The translations under genes were made by a program, and so were the position numbers. DNA of 64,000 nt from Rhizobium sp. Root1334 (GTDB taxonomy: Bacteria; Pseudomonadota; Alphaproteobacteria; Rhizobiales; Rhizobiaceae): contig NZ_LMEY01000012.1 of assembly GCF_001426665.1 (NCBI RefSeq), forward strand, positions 544,953 to 608,952. Reading direction: 5' to 3'. Position 1 is the stretch's first letter; each line of letters starts with the position of its first letter. Below are positions 18,979 to 28,689 of this stretch, piece after piece. The notes beneath the pieces are model-generated. The model did not search any database and had not been told where the DNA came from. It worked only from the letters and a program-made list of their open reading frames with translations.

Positions 18979-19467
18979 TCAGGCGATGGCCTTTTCCATG
19001 AACAGGCTGAACGGGTCCGGTTGATAGGAACCGAACGGTCCAATCTCGACATAGCCGGCGGTCTTGTAGAGGCCGATCGCCTCCGGCTGATAGATGCCGG
19101 TCTCAAGCCGGATGGCCGACAGTCCGGCGCCGCGGCCATGGCCTTCGAGATGCTCGAGCAGCTTGCGGCCGATCTTCAGGCCACGTGCCTGCGGATCGAC
19201 GAACATGCGCTTGATCTCGGCGCTGCCATCACCAGCATCCACCAGCGCACAACAGCCGACGACCTCTCCCTCATGGCGGGCGACGAAAAAGGAGACGGAC
19301 GGTTTTTCCAGCGTCGAGACATCGACAAGGTGATTGCTTTCGGCCGGATAAAGCGATTGCGCGTAGGCATCGGATTGATCAAGCAAGTTCTGGACGCCCG
19401 GCTGGCGCGGCGATTCTTTTTCAATGGTCAGAGTCACTTGGCGTTGTTCCTTCGCAGATCGATTCAT
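18979..19467 (-). CDS. GNAT family N-acetyltransferase
   Basis: This protein of about 162 residues is a GCN5-related acetyltransferase. The acetyl-CoA-binding motif A is V-D-P-Q-A-R-G-L-K-I-G-R-K-L-L, and the final region Y-K-T-A-G-Y-V-E-I-G-P-F-G-S-Y is the usual C-terminal strand and helix. The start is uncertain: the frame is open to 19569, and the ATG at 19467 is taken as the likely start because it leaves a family-sized protein. The acceptor is not recognisable. It converges on parE across 105 bp and faces a hypothetical gene across 220 bp in which I see nothing else. Confidence 0.85.
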   Translation of the reverse strand: MNRSAKEQRQVTLTIEKESPRQPGVQNLLDQSDAYAQSLYPAESNHLVDVSTLEKPSVSFFVARHEGEVVGCCALVDAGDGSAEIKRMFVDPQARGLKIGRKLLEHLEGHGRGAGLSAIRLETGIYQPEAIGLYKTAGYVEIGPFGSYQPDPFSLFMEKAIA

Positions 19468-19687
19468 CCCGTTTCCAGTCAATCCTAAAAGTACGGTAGT
19501 GAAAACGACAGACGGAAAATCTGGCCATGTACGGCGGCTAACCTCACTCAGAGCAACCGGCAGAAACAAATTGTTTCCAAGCCTTCCCCACTTTGCCTTA
19601 CTTCCGGAGCAAACGGGCCCTTAGTTCAGCGAAGTCAGAATCGCTCCTTACAGAACGATTTTTCACCGAATTGGAGAGATATCCACG

Positions 19688-20134
19688 ATGGTTCCTGCCC
19701 TGATCGTCATGACAATTCTCGGCTGCGACGATAGCGTCAGCCAGTGCCACTACGTCTCGACCGTCAGCGGCACGTGGCAGAGCATTGCCGTCTGCGATGC
19801 GGAATCACAGAAACAATTGCCGAAATTCTCCAACGCCAATTATCCGGTGATCGTCGCGGTCTGCGAAACATCCGGCAACACGATGGCAGACGCCAAGGAT
19901 CCCGCGCCTGTGCCCGCAACGCAGCCTGCTCTCGATCAGGCGCATGCCGTTACGAAGGATGCCGTCCCGACACCACCCACGACCGAACAGAAACAGCCTA
20001 GCTTGCCGCGCCGGACATTGGCGATGGTGACAGGAGCTCTGCCCGACGCCTCGGACCTGCGCAATGCGGTGACCAAACCCGTCCACTATATCGAGGACGG
20101 CTATTCCTGGGTGGCCCGGAAGTTTACAAAGTAA
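19688..20134 (+). CDS. Conserved hypothetical protein with four cysteines
   Basis: I do not recognise a domain in this 148-residue protein. The N-terminal half (to about residue 60) is hydrophobic with four cysteines at 13, 20, 36 and 59, spaced as two possible disulphide or metal pairs. Residues 65-105 form a Pro/Ala/Thr-rich linker, and the C-terminal 40 residues are basic and amphipathic. A short hydrophobic start (V-P-A-L-I-V-M-T-I-L-G) could be a weak signal or anchor. GGAGAG precedes the ATG by about 10 bases. It looks like a real rhizobial orphan because of the good ribosome-binding site and coding-like composition. Confidence 0.65.
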   Translation: MVPALIVMTILGCDDSVSQCHYVSTVSGTWQSIAVCDAESQKQLPKFSNANYPVIVAVCETSGNTMADAKDPAPVPATQPALDQAHAVTKDAVPTPPTTEQKQPSLPRRTLAMVTGALPDASDLRNAVTKPVHYIEDGYSWVARKFTK

Positions 20135-20137
20135 ACC

Positions 20138-21160
20138 CTATACCAGCCCGGCAGCGATCAGGCTTTCAGCGCTGGCGCGGATTGCCTCGTCCCCTGAACG
20201 CGGCCTCCAGCCGAGCAGACGCTTTGCCTTTTCATGCGACACGCGCTGGTCGCGGCCGAGTTCGGCGACGATCAGTTTCAGGCCGGGATCGAAGCGCGAG
20301 GCAACGCCCGCCAACCAGTTGGGCAAAACGAATTTCGGCAGTTTTTTCCCGTAGGCTGGAAAGTCCCGTTTCAAGACCCGGGCAATATGCTTGATCGACA
20401 GCGCCTCGCCCGCAATGATGAAGCGCTCGCCCGCAGCCTTTGGTATCGTCATGGCAAGAACATGCGCCTCTGCGGTATCGCGCACGTCGACGACAGGCAC
20501 GCTGAAATCCGGCATGGCGGGATAGCGGCCTTTCAACAGGCTTTTTACCACACCGACCGACGTTCCTGTCTCCGAGCCTAGGATGGGTCCAAGGATCATG
20601 CCCGGATTGACGACGGCGAGTTCAAGGCCTTGTTCGTGTGCAAAGGCCCAGGCGGCGCGTTCGGCCAGCGTTTTCGACTTGTAGTAGGGCGTTGCAAGCA
20701 CGCCATCGACATCGGTCCAGTCCGTCTCCGAAAAAGGCGCCCTGCCCGCCCCATAGCTGATGGCGGCAATGGAGGATGTCAGAACCACGCGGCTGACACC
20801 GGCGTTCTTTGCAGCGCGCAGCACGCGCAACGTTCCCTCCCGCGCCGGCAGAATGAGGTCATTTTCATGCCTGGGAACGCGTGAGGGAAAAGGTGACGCG
20901 GTATGGATGACGTGCCCAGCTCCTGTAAGGGCATCATCCCATCCGGCGTCTACCGTGAGATCCGCGACAACGAAGGAGAGCTTTCCCTGAATTGCGCCGT
21001 CAACCGAGCGGATCGCCGCCTCGATGGCCTGCGCCTTTTTCATCGACCGCAGGGTTCCGCGAACCTCGTAGCCTGCACGCAGCAAAGACGCGGCGACGTG
21101 ACCCCCGAGGAAACCGCCTATGCCCGTCACAACGACCGGCCTTGTCGTATCGTTCTTCAT
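20138..21160 (-). CDS. NAD(P)-dependent reductase, dihydroflavonol-4-reductase-like extended SDR
   Basis: This 340-residue extended SDR has the nucleotide motif V-T-G-I-G-G-F-L-G-G at about 11-20 and the catalytic Y159/K163 in Y-Y-K-S-K, with the preceding S-S-I-A-A-I-S segment at 129-135. The dihydroflavonol-reductase-like group reduces ketones or aldehydes on varied small molecules, and no specific substrate can be given. The ATG at 21160 is preferred over the in-frame start 8 codons upstream because it starts directly before the nucleotide-binding fold. Its stop lies 3 bases from the converging stop of the hypothetical gene. Confidence 0.88.
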   Translation of the reverse strand: MKNDTTRPVVVTGIGGFLGGHVAASLLRAGYEVRGTLRSMKKAQAIEAAIRSVDGAIQGKLSFVVADLTVDAGWDDALTGAGHVIHTASPFPSRVPRHENDLILPAREGTLRVLRAAKNAGVSRVVLTSSIAAISYGAGRAPFSETDWTDVDGVLATPYYKSKTLAERAAWAFAHEQGLELAVVNPGMILGPILGSETGTSVGVVKSLLKGRYPAMPDFSVPVVDVRDTAEAHVLAMTIPKAAGERFIIAGEALSIKHIARVLKRDFPAYGKKLPKFVLPNWLAGVASRFDPGLKLIVAELGRDQRVSHEKAKRLLGWRPRSGDEAIRASAESLIAAGLV

Positions 21161-21279
21161 TGCCACACTCCGCACCTGCCGCACCGATCTTCATCAGCTA
21201 CATGGTGGGTTTGGCACCCTGTGTCAAAGGCGGACTGTCCGGATTGTTCTGCAACGCGCCAGCGCAGAAGCAGCCAGGG

Positions 21280-22419
21280 TCAGGCCGCTTCCCGTGCAGC
21301 GAGCAATGCATAGTCGCGGGCGGTCTGGCGCTGTTCGGCAATCGTCAGCTTCTCGATGAGGCCGGCAAGTCCGCCGGACGCATCGGAGGCCTGGCTCTTG
21401 CCACGCAGTTTAGACAACAGGGCGGCAGAGATGGTGGCCGTCACAGTAGACGAGCCAACCCGGTTTTCCTTGCGCCAGATCAGCACGGCTTCGGCAAACA
21501 GGGCGCTGACATCGCGACCAAGGCCCGCACTTTCGAACAGCGCCCGGATGGCGTGGATACGGCCATCCGACAGGATCGAGCGCACGCGCTTGTCGGCGAC
21601 ATCGGACAGGTTGACGATGGCCGCAGCAAAAAAATCGACCTTGCCGGAACACAGGGCGTTCAGAAGGAAGGCTGGCGTCAACCGTCCCGTTACCCTGAGA
21701 TGTTCGACGAGATTGGGAATCTGATCAGGTTGGGCAGCGCCGGCCATGCCGACGGCCGCCTTGTCACAGGCTTCGCGGGTGATCCGCTCGACACGGCGCT
21801 CGCCAATGGCGGCCTGCACGAGGCCAAATCCGGAAAGGGCCGTTCCGACCTTTTCGACCAGCGCATGCCGGGCATCGGCCGGCAGATCGTCACGGTCGAG
21901 CAGCGTATTGCGGACCGACCAGAGATGGCCGAGCCGGTCACTCAGGCGCTTCAGCGTCCGGCAGGAGAACCGCGCCTGCCCGTTTTCAAGCAGGATCAGA
22001 ACCTCTTCCTCACCGCCGATTTCGGCGATGGCGGCAGCAACCGGGCGTGACATAGACTGGCGGGCGGCGATGACTGCGCGGGTCTCCGGCGTCCCCTTGG
22101 CAGCAAGATCGACAAGATCCATATCGTTGAGCACAGGAGAACGCGAAATGACGGCATAGGCGGTTTCAGGCTGGTCTTCGGCAAGCGACAGAATGATGGT
22201 CCGTGGAATGCGCGCGCAATCTGCAATGGCTTCGGCCAGCGCCAGCCGAACTTTCGGCGAGGGATCATCGAGAAGAAAGGTCATTGCCATTTCGGCCGCA
22301 TGTTCGTCGAGCGTATTCATTTCGGCCGCGACATAGGCACGGCCCAACGCCTGCGCTGCGCGAACCCGATCCCCGGTTTTCGCGGTTTCAACCCAACGAA
22401 GAAATGCTTGAATGATCAC
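21280..22419 (-). CDS. DUF2336 family protein (HEAT-like helical repeat)
   Basis: This protein of about 379 residues belongs to the alphaproteobacterial DUF2336 family: all-helical, Ala/Leu-rich, with repeats such as D-D-P-S-P-K-V-R-L-A-L-A-E-A-I-A-D that look like HEAT or VHS-type units. No enzymatic motif is seen, and some family members are linked to cell-cycle or DNA-binding roles. The GTG at 22419 is chosen, because V-I-I-Q-A-F-L-R-W matches the usual family start and GAGG precedes it by about 5 bases. A TTG 10 codons upstream is the alternative. It is divergent from the CitE-like gene across 78 bp. Confidence 0.85.
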   Translation of the reverse strand: MIIQAFLRWVETAKTGDRVRAAQALGRAYVAAEMNTLDEHAAEMAMTFLLDDPSPKVRLALAEAIADCARIPRTIILSLAEDQPETAYAVISRSPVLNDMDLVDLAAKGTPETRAVIAARQSMSRPVAAAIAEIGGEEEVLILLENGQARFSCRTLKRLSDRLGHLWSVRNTLLDRDDLPADARHALVEKVGTALSGFGLVQAAIGERRVERITREACDKAAVGMAGAAQPDQIPNLVEHLRVTGRLTPAFLLNALCSGKVDFFAAAIVNLSDVADKRVRSILSDGRIHAIRALFESAGLGRDVSALFAEAVLIWRKENRVGSSTVTATISAALLSKLRGKSQASDASGGLAGLIEKLTIAEQRQTARDYALLAAREAA

Positions 22420-22497
22420 CGACGCCTCACTACACACCAACCAGCCCAATCATGGTGCCGGTTACGTTAGCGATCAAAGGTTTAAGATTGGTTCACC

Positions 22498-23202
22498 ATG
22501 TCCGTTAACCGCTTCGAAATCACGCTGCCGATGATGTGCGCAACGCCGGATGCGCTGCCGCCAAAGTCCGCCACCGGCGGGGCATCGACCGTGATCCTCG
22601 ATATCCGCGGGGACTGGATAACCAAGAGCGCAGCCGATCAGGCGCGGCGGATAATTACACACCGGCAATCAGCCTCGACGCTGCTTCGCGTCGGCAGGCC
22701 AGACGACGAGGCCGGGCAGACGGCGATCGGGCAACTGGCGACACTGCGGCCGCATGGCTTTGTGCTTTCCGGCTGCGGCGGTGCCGCCGATATCCAGAAA
22801 TTCGATGTCATGCTGCGGGTCGCGGAAGCCACCCACGGGATCGATGCGGGATCGATCGGACTGGTTGCCGAGCTTGGCGGGGATTTGGCGTTTCTTCTCT
22901 CGCAAGCTTCCCTGAAAGACGTGTCGCGCCGGCTGATAGCGATCATTTTCGACGGTAACGGCGTGACACAGGCGACGGCAAGCCAAACGTTCAACGCGGC
23001 GGCATCAAGGATGGGTGCACCGCTTCTCCTTGCCCGTGGCGCCGCCGTCATCAAGGCGAGGCAGGCAGGCATAGACTGTTATGAACTGCTGAAAGGCGCG
23101 GATGGCGACCCGCGGATCACTCGCGACATCGCTCTTGCCGATGGTTTTTCCGGCGTGGTGGCGCGCAATGCCGCCCAGCTTGAGGCGCTGTCGCCGTCCT
23201 GA
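22498..23202 (+). CDS. CitE/HpaI-like TIM-barrel protein, probably catalytically altered
   Basis: This 234-residue protein shows a weak resemblance to CitE/HpcH aldolases: a V-I-L-D-I-R strand where CitE has a D-L-E-D, an L-L-R-V-G-R-P strand where CitE has V-R-V-N, and H-G-F-V-L-S-G-C-G-G-A-A-D-I where CitE has a V-L-P-K-V-E-S-A-x-D metal-site strand. The glutamates that bind Mg2+ in CitE are missing in these segments, so it may be a non-catalytic or repurposed homologue. It is also somewhat short. The ATG at 22498 follows a 78-bp divergent promoter region. The family call is tentative; a different small TIM barrel cannot be excluded. Confidence 0.5.
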   Translation: MSVNRFEITLPMMCATPDALPPKSATGGASTVILDIRGDWITKSAADQARRIITHRQSASTLLRVGRPDDEAGQTAIGQLATLRPHGFVLSGCGGAADIQKFDVMLRVAEATHGIDAGSIGLVAELGGDLAFLLSQASLKDVSRRLIAIIFDGNGVTQATASQTFNAAASRMGAPLLLARGAAVIKARQAGIDCYELLKGADGDPRITRDIALADGFSGVVARNAAQLEALSPS

Positions 23203-23212
23203 GCGGCCAGCC

Positions 23213-23815
23213 CTAGCGTTTGGGCCGGAACATTTCGAAGACGTCTCCGGATTCGCAATAGTCCATGTATCCCATGCGGCCGACCGGCCGGACCTTGGCC
23301 ATGTCAAGCCGCCCGTCGCGGATCGCCTCGTCACGAATGTGAATACCGACAACCTGGCCGATGACCACGTGGTTTTCAGACAGCGTACCGTCGAGCGCTT
23401 TCGGCCGGAAGATTTCCGTGACCTTGCATTCGAGGGCGGCGTAAGCTTCGGCAACGAAGGGCGCTTGGACAAACTGGCCTTGGACCGGCGTCAATCCGGC
23501 AAGCGCGAATTCGCTCTCACCATGTGGCACCGGAGCCGACGTGACGTTCATCGCTTCGCGGATGTCAAAGCTGACTAAATTGGCGGTGAATTCACGGGTT
23601 TCCTCGATGTTGCGGACCGAATCCTTGCGGCCGGCCGAGGAGAACATCACCATTTTCGGCGCGTCGCTGATCGCATTGAAGAAGGAATAGGGCGCCAGAT
23701 TGAGGCTGCCATCGGCAGACCTCGATCCGATCCAGCCGATCGGCCGCGGAGAAACGATGGCCTTGAACGGATCATGGGCAAGACCATGGGCGTTTTCCGC
23801 AGTCGCATAAAACAT
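23213..23815 (-). CDS. Flavin reductase-like domain protein
   Basis: This 200-residue protein has the flavin reductase-like (DIM6/NTAB) split-barrel fold, which binds FMN. The family segment S-P-R-P-I-G-W-I-G-S-R and the P-Y-S-F-F-N-A-I-S strand sit at the N-terminus, and the P-V-G-R-M-G-Y-M-D-Y segment near the C-terminus is usual for this subgroup. It overlaps the nitroreductase by one base (TGATG), so the two are co-translated. A joint role in flavin or quinone reduction is plausible; physiological substrates are unknown. Confidence 0.88.
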   Translation of the reverse strand: MFYATAENAHGLAHDPFKAIVSPRPIGWIGSRSADGSLNLAPYSFFNAISDAPKMVMFSSAGRKDSVRNIEETREFTANLVSFDIREAMNVTSAPVPHGESEFALAGLTPVQGQFVQAPFVAEAYAALECKVTEIFRPKALDGTLSENHVVIGQVVGIHIRDEAIRDGRLDMAKVRPVGRMGYMDYCESGDVFEMFRPKR

Positions 23816-24399
23816 CAGGCGTCCTCGCCAACCCAGGTGACGATATCCGCAAGCTCCGGCCGCGGGCGCTCCGTCGGCGGAACCTGCGGCGTGCCGATAT
23901 GGATGAAGCCGGCGACCTTTTCACCGGGCTGAACGCCGAGCAGCGGATAGGCCTTTTCATCGAAGGCATACCATTCGGTCAGCCAGTTCGAGCAGAAGCC
24001 GAGCGCGTTGGCAGCCATGAGCAGGTTAAGGCAGACGGCGCCGGCCGACATCACCTGCTCCCATTCCGGCACCTTGAAATGCGGCGCTGCCTTGCTGACG
24101 ACGGCGACGACGACGGGCGCGCGCGACAGGCGGGCGTTTTCCACCTTGATCATCTCTTCGGAAAGATCGGGCTTGGCTGCGAGCGCCATTTTTGCCAGTT
24201 CGGCACTGATACGCACCCGCTCCTCGCCGCGATAGACGATGAAACGCCAAGGCGCCAGCTTGCCGTGATCCGGCACGCGCGAGGCAAGCGTCAGCATCTC
24301 TTCGATCTCCGCTGTGTCCGGTCCAGGCCCGCTCATTTGAAAGGCTGGAATAGACCTTCGGGTTGTCAGATAATCGCGCAGGCTGATTTCAGTTTTCAT
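23815..24399 (-). CDS. Nitroreductase family FMN oxidoreductase
   Basis: This 194-residue enzyme is of the nitroreductase family: an FMN dimer that reduces nitro compounds, quinones or similar acceptors with NAD(P)H. Characteristic features are the N-terminal T-T-R-R-S-I-P-A-F, the P-W-R-F-I-V-Y segment, and the C-terminal F-I-H-I-G-T-P-Q. It matches the short YdjA-like group by length. It is the upstream gene of a two-gene unit with the flavin reductase-like gene, joined by a TGATG overlap, and is divergent from a secreted protein gene across 112 bp. Confidence 0.9.
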   Translation of the reverse strand: MKTEISLRDYLTTRRSIPAFQMSGPGPDTAEIEEMLTLASRVPDHGKLAPWRFIVYRGEERVRISAELAKMALAAKPDLSEEMIKVENARLSRAPVVVAVVSKAAPHFKVPEWEQVMSAGAVCLNLLMAANALGFCSNWLTEWYAFDEKAYPLLGVQPGEKVAGFIHIGTPQVPPTERPRPELADIVTWVGEDA

Positions 24400-24511
24400 C
24401 GCCGTCCATTTCCACTAGTTTGCCACCGCACGCCGCCACCAAGCAGGCAGCCACGAAATTGCCATATCGGCGTTTCAAGTGGAGCCACACACTCAGGATG
24501 TCAACCACCCC

Positions 24512-25519
24512 ATGCGCATCAAGGCCGGTCATGTTCGCGCTCTCGTCATAGCGCTTGTTCTTGCAACAGTTGGCGCCCGTGCGCCGCAGGCGCAGGAGCT
24601 TGCCGACCCCTTCAAGGCCTTTCCGGCGATCTCCGCTCCATCCAAGAAGATGCCAAAGCTCAACAGCTTCAATCCGACCAACCCGGATGCCGCGACGCAA
24701 GGTCCGACCGCAAAGGACATCCAGCTGGAAGCGCATCTGACGGAAAAGGGCAATGCCGTCGAGCAGGGCCTGACCTGGCGCGTTTTCAATCCCATTCCCG
24801 GTTCAGACGGCAAGCTGCCGCTGGTGGCGACATCAGAAGGCGGCTCGGCCGCGTTCCAGCTCATTCCCGGCGAATACTTCGTCAATGTCGCCTTCGGCCG
24901 CGCCGGCGCGACACGCAAGATCCGGGTGGCGGACGCTGGCCTCCCTGAAAAGCAGGTGCTGGTGCTGGATGCCGGTGGCGTCATGCTCAATGCCGTCTCC
25001 GGCAGCGACGTGCGTATCCCGCCGGGAGAACTGAGCTTTTCGATCTTTTCGGCTGATTCGAAAGAAGATGGCGAACGCGCCCTCGTGGTTGCCGACGTCA
25101 AGCCCAACACGGTCGTTCGTTTGAACACCGGCACCTATCACGTCGTTTCCAACTATGGCTCGGTCAACGCAGTCATTCGCGCCGATATCCAGGTCGAAGC
25201 CGGTAAACTGACAGAAGCGACGATCCAGCACCGCGCGGCCAAGCTGACACTGAAACTTGTCTCCGAACCCGGCGGCGAAGCGATTGCAGATACGGCCTGG
25301 TCGATCCTGACCTCGTCGGGCGACGTCGTCAGCGAAAGCGTCGGTGCTTTCCCGACATTGGTGCTGGCCGAAGGCGGCTATTCGGCGGTCGCGCGCAACA
25401 ACGAGAAAATTTTCCAGCGTGACTTTACCGTCAAGGCCGGCGTTAATACCGATGTCGAGGTCTTGCTCAACGACAAGGGCGTGCAGCCAGCCTCCGGCGC
25501 CACGGACGCGCAGGACTGA
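24512..25519 (+). CDS. Conserved secreted protein of unknown function
   Basis: This 335-residue exported protein has a signal peptide (hydrophobic core about residues 9-22, cleavage near Q-A-Q-E at about 29) followed by a Pro/Ser/Lys-rich linker and a region of repeated beta-strands with carboxypeptidase-regulatory or Ig-like character (for example L-I-P-G-E-Y-F-V-N-V-A-F, then later L-A-E-G-G-Y-S-A-V-A-R). I see no catalytic motif. The ATG at 24512 starts the signal peptide; a GTG 11 codons upstream is less likely. Its stop faces the stop of a convergent acyltransferase gene 4 bp away. A surface or envelope structural role is a guess. Confidence 0.7.
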   Translation: MRIKAGHVRALVIALVLATVGARAPQAQELADPFKAFPAISAPSKKMPKLNSFNPTNPDAATQGPTAKDIQLEAHLTEKGNAVEQGLTWRVFNPIPGSDGKLPLVATSEGGSAAFQLIPGEYFVNVAFGRAGATRKIRVADAGLPEKQVLVLDAGGVMLNAVSGSDVRIPPGELSFSIFSADSKEDGERALVVADVKPNTVVRLNTGTYHVVSNYGSVNAVIRADIQVEAGKLTEATIQHRAAKLTLKLVSEPGGEAIADTAWSILTSSGDVVSESVGAFPTLVLAEGGYSAVARNNEKIFQRDFTVKAGVNTDVEVLLNDKGVQPASGATDAQD

Positions 25520-25523
25520 ACGG

Positions 25524-26414
25524 TTACGACGCCCGGCTGAGAAACCGGCGGCGTGGCGGTGCCATGCAGAACACGCCGTCATAGATCCGCGTCAGGATAT
25601 CCTTGCGGTCGGCAATGGCGCTCAGTTCTTCCCAGGCAATCAACTGGCCGATGCGCGACGAGATCGTCGTACCGGAAAGACGGCGGAACTCGCGGATCAA
25701 CAGCGAGATACGCAGCGTCATCGACACCTTGCTCGCTAGGTGAAACAGCCTGCCGTTCTGGCCTTCGAAATAGATCGGGATAACGCTTGCCTTGGCGGTC
25801 TGGATGAGTTTTGCCGGAAACATCTTCCACGGCAGGTCTTCGGCCCTGCCGAATCCCTTTCTTGCCGTGGCGACGCCGCCGGCCGGAAAGACGATCAGGG
25901 TGACGCCTTCCTTCAGCAGCCGCACCGCTTCGTGGCGCGTCTGCATGTTGATCGCCAGCGCTTCCTTGGTTTCCTCAAACGAGATCGGCAGCGAATAGGG
26001 CGCCATTTCCGGCACCTTCAAGAGTTCGTTGTTGATCAGCACGCGGAACGGGCGGCCAAGCTGTTCGGCCAGCGACAGAACGGCAATGCCGTCGCCGATG
26101 CCGAAGGGATGATTGGCGACGATGACAACAGGGGTATCCGGCAGATGGCGCGGCGGCCATTCGCCCTGGATGCGGACGCGCACATTGATCAGATCCAGCA
26201 TTTCCCCGAAAATCCGGTCGCTCTTGCCGACGATTGTATCGCGCCATTGCGTGTAGAGCCTGGCATAGCGATTGCGCCCGGCAAGCCCTTCCATGGAACG
26301 GATAAACCAACGTTTTAGCCGTCGATCGTTCTCGTTGGCGTAAGACAGCTCTTTGAACTGCACGTTGTTCCCCGCTCCATGAAAGCTGCGCCGATAGAGG
26401 CGCAGCAGCGTCAT
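25524..26414 (-). CDS. Lysophospholipid acyltransferase family protein (PlsC-like)
   Basis: This 296-residue protein belongs to the glycerolipid acyltransferase fold used by PlsC, OlsA and related enzymes. The catalytic box is N-H-P-F-G-I-G-D (101-108), so the usual H-x4-D has one extra residue, as in a divergent subgroup of these acyltransferases. The later motif is F-P-A-G-G where PlsC has F-P-E-G. A membrane-associated role transferring acyl chains to a lipid or aminolipid is likely, but the acceptor is not defined. It is separated from thrS by 97 bp containing a small GAAGGTG/CACCTTC hairpin near 26457-26481. Confidence 0.8.
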   Translation of the reverse strand: MTLLRLYRRSFHGAGNNVQFKELSYANENDRRLKRWFIRSMEGLAGRNRYARLYTQWRDTIVGKSDRIFGEMLDLINVRVRIQGEWPPRHLPDTPVVIVANHPFGIGDGIAVLSLAEQLGRPFRVLINNELLKVPEMAPYSLPISFEETKEALAINMQTRHEAVRLLKEGVTLIVFPAGGVATARKGFGRAEDLPWKMFPAKLIQTAKASVIPIYFEGQNGRLFHLASKVSMTLRISLLIREFRRLSGTTISSRIGQLIAWEELSAIADRKDILTRIYDGVFCMAPPRRRFLSRAS

Positions 26415-26511
26415 CCGGATAATCTGCGAATGTTACAGTTTTCTGACAATAGACTGAAGGTGCGGTCCTGCCACACCTTCTTTATTAGATCATACACAAC
26501 TTAGCGAATGA

Positions 26512-28500
26512 TCAGGCGGAAGCCTTGCTCCGGCGTTCGGCCTTGCGCTTTACATCCGGCGGCGTTGCTTCCGACACCAGCGAGGCAATGGCGTCGTCCA
26601 GCGTCATCGGTGTCTGTGCCTGCGAGCCCAAGCGGCGGATGTTGACCGTCCGCTCTTCGGCTTCGCGCATGCCGCAAACGATGATCACCGGAACCTTGGT
26701 GACCGAATGCTCGCGGACCTTGTAGTTGATCTTCTCGTTGCGGAAGTCGGTCTCGACCTGAAGACCGGCATCGCGCAGCAGTTCGGCAACTTCACGGCCG
26801 TAATCGTCGGCTTCCGACGTGATGGTGGCGACGACGACCTGCAGCGGCGAGAGCCACAGCGGGAAATGGCCGGCGAAATTCTCGATCAGGATGCCGAGGA
26901 AACGTTCCATCGAGCCGCAGATGGCGCGATGGATCATCACCGGCTGCGTCTTTTCCGAGTTGCTGTCGATATAGAAGGCACCGAAGCGTTCCGGCAGGTT
27001 GAAGTCGACCTGCGTCGTGCCGCACTGCCATTCACGGCCGATGGCGTCCTTCAGCGTGTATTCGAACTTCGGGCCATAGAAAGCGCCCTCGCCCGGCAGG
27101 ATGCCGGTCTTGATGCGGCCTTCCGACTGCTGTTCGATCGTCTTCAGCACGTCCATCATGACGCTTTCGGCACGATCCCAAAGGGCATCGTCGCCAACGC
27201 GCTTTTCCGGACGGGTCGACAGCTTGACCACGACTTCCTTGAACCCAAAATCCTGATAGACCGACAGGATCAGGTCGTTGATGCGCAGGCACTCCGCCGC
27301 CATCTGCTCGTCGGTACAGAACACATGCGCGTCGTCCTGCGTGAAGCCGCGCACGCGCATCAGACCATGCAGCGCGCCCGAAGGCTCGTAGCGGTGAACG
27401 TTGCCGAACTCCGCAAGCCGGATCGGCAGTTCGCGGTAGGATTTCAGGCCATGCTTGAAGATCTGGATATGGCCGGGGCAGTTCATCGGCTTCAGCGCAA
27501 AAACGCGCTCGTCGTCGGTTTCGTCACCGGCGACCGTCACCTTGAACATGTTGTCGCGGTACCAGCCCCAGTGACCCGAGGTTTCCCAGAGCGACTTGTC
27601 GAGCACCTGCGGCGCGTTGACTTCCTGGTAAGTGCCAGCCAGACGGCGGCGCATATAGGCAACCAGCGTCTGGAAGACGCGCCAGCCCTTGCCGTGCCAG
27701 AAGACGACACCCGGGCCTTCTTCCTGGAAATGGAACAGGTCCATTTCGCGGCCAAGGCGGCGGTGGTCGCGCTTTTCGGCTTCGGCCAGGATATGCAGAT
27801 ACTGGTCGAGTTCTTCCTGCGTACGCCAAGCCGTGCCGTAGATGCGCGTCAGCATCGGGTTGTTTGAGTCACCGCGCCAATAGGCACCGGCCACCCGCAT
27901 CAGCTTGAAGGCATTGCCGATCTGACCGGTGGAGGCCATATGTGGACCACGGCAGAGATCGAACCAGTCGCCCTGATAGTAAATCTTCAGGTCCTGATCG
28001 GCGGAAATCGCATCGACCAGCTCGACCTTGTAGGCTTCGCCCTTGTCGGCAAACACCTGACGCGCCTTGTCGCGCGGCCAGATTTCCTTGGTGAAAGGCT
28101 TGTTGCGCTGGATGATCTCCTTCATCCGCTTTTCGATCTTCGGCAGATCGTCGGGCGTGAAGGGCTCGTTCTTGGCAAAATCGTAATAGAAGCCGTTCTC
28201 GATCACCGGGCCGATGGTCACCTGCGTGCCGGGCCACAATTCCTGCACGGCCTCGGCCATGACGTGGGCGGTATCGTGGCGGATCAGCTCCAGGGCGCGG
28301 GCATCTTCGCGGGTGACGATCTCGAGCTTGCCGGTGACGACGGGATCGGACAGGTCGCGCAGCTCACCATCCAGCGCGATCGCGATGGCCTTCTTTGCAA
28401 GCGACTTGGAGATCGATTCGGCAACTTCGCGTCCCGTCGTGCCAGCGGCATAACCGCGGACGGAACCATCGGGAAATGTAAGGGAAACAGCGTCAGACAT
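26512..28500 (-). CDS. thrS: Threonyl-tRNA synthetase
   Basis: Threonyl-tRNA synthetase charges tRNA-Thr. The 662-residue protein has the standard order: an N-terminal TGS domain (about 1-65), the editing domain with the H-x3-H type zinc site ([12 protein letters not shown]), the class II catalytic core ([11 protein letters not shown] and [19 protein letters not shown]) and a C-terminal anticodon-binding domain. The frame is open 50 codons upstream, but the ATG at 28500 (M-S-D-A-V-S-L-T-F) is the family start and has GGAAGAAA upstream. I see no T-box; these are not expected in this group. It is divergent from a MarR-GNAT gene. Confidence 0.96.
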   Translation of the reverse strand: MSDAVSLTFPDGSVRGYAAGTTGREVAESISKSLAKKAIAIALDGELRDLSDPVVTGKLEIVTREDARALELIRHDTAHVMAEAVQELWPGTQVTIGPVIENGFYYDFAKNEPFTPDDLPKIEKRMKEIIQRNKPFTKEIWPRDKARQVFADKGEAYKVELVDAISADQDLKIYYQGDWFDLCRGPHMASTGQIGNAFKLMRVAGAYWRGDSNNPMLTRIYGTAWRTQEELDQYLHILAEAEKRDHRRLGREMDLFHFQEEGPGVVFWHGKGWRVFQTLVAYMRRRLAGTYQEVNAPQVLDKSLWETSGHWGWYRDNMFKVTVAGDETDDERVFALKPMNCPGHIQIFKHGLKSYRELPIRLAEFGNVHRYEPSGALHGLMRVRGFTQDDAHVFCTDEQMAAECLRINDLILSVYQDFGFKEVVVKLSTRPEKRVGDDALWDRAESVMMDVLKTIEQQSEGRIKTGILPGEGAFYGPKFEYTLKDAIGREWQCGTTQVDFNLPERFGAFYIDSNSEKTQPVMIHRAICGSMERFLGILIENFAGHFPLWLSPLQVVVATITSEADDYGREVAELLRDAGLQVETDFRNEKINYKVREHSVTKVPVIIVCGMREAEERTVNIRRLGSQAQTPMTLDDAIASLVSEATPPDVKRKAERRSKASA

Positions 28501-28689
28501 GTTTTCTTCCTTGTCCAGTCCCGCCAACGAATGCGGGTGGTGTACGGTGAAGGCCGGCAAAGCCGGCGCGTGCGGTGCGCGGTATAGAGGGAAAACGGGG
28601 CGATTGGAAGAGGTGTGAACCCAGTGGCCGTTTCGCGGCGCACCTGCCATACCAGCAAGCCAAAACGCATGGGCTCGATCATACCGAAA

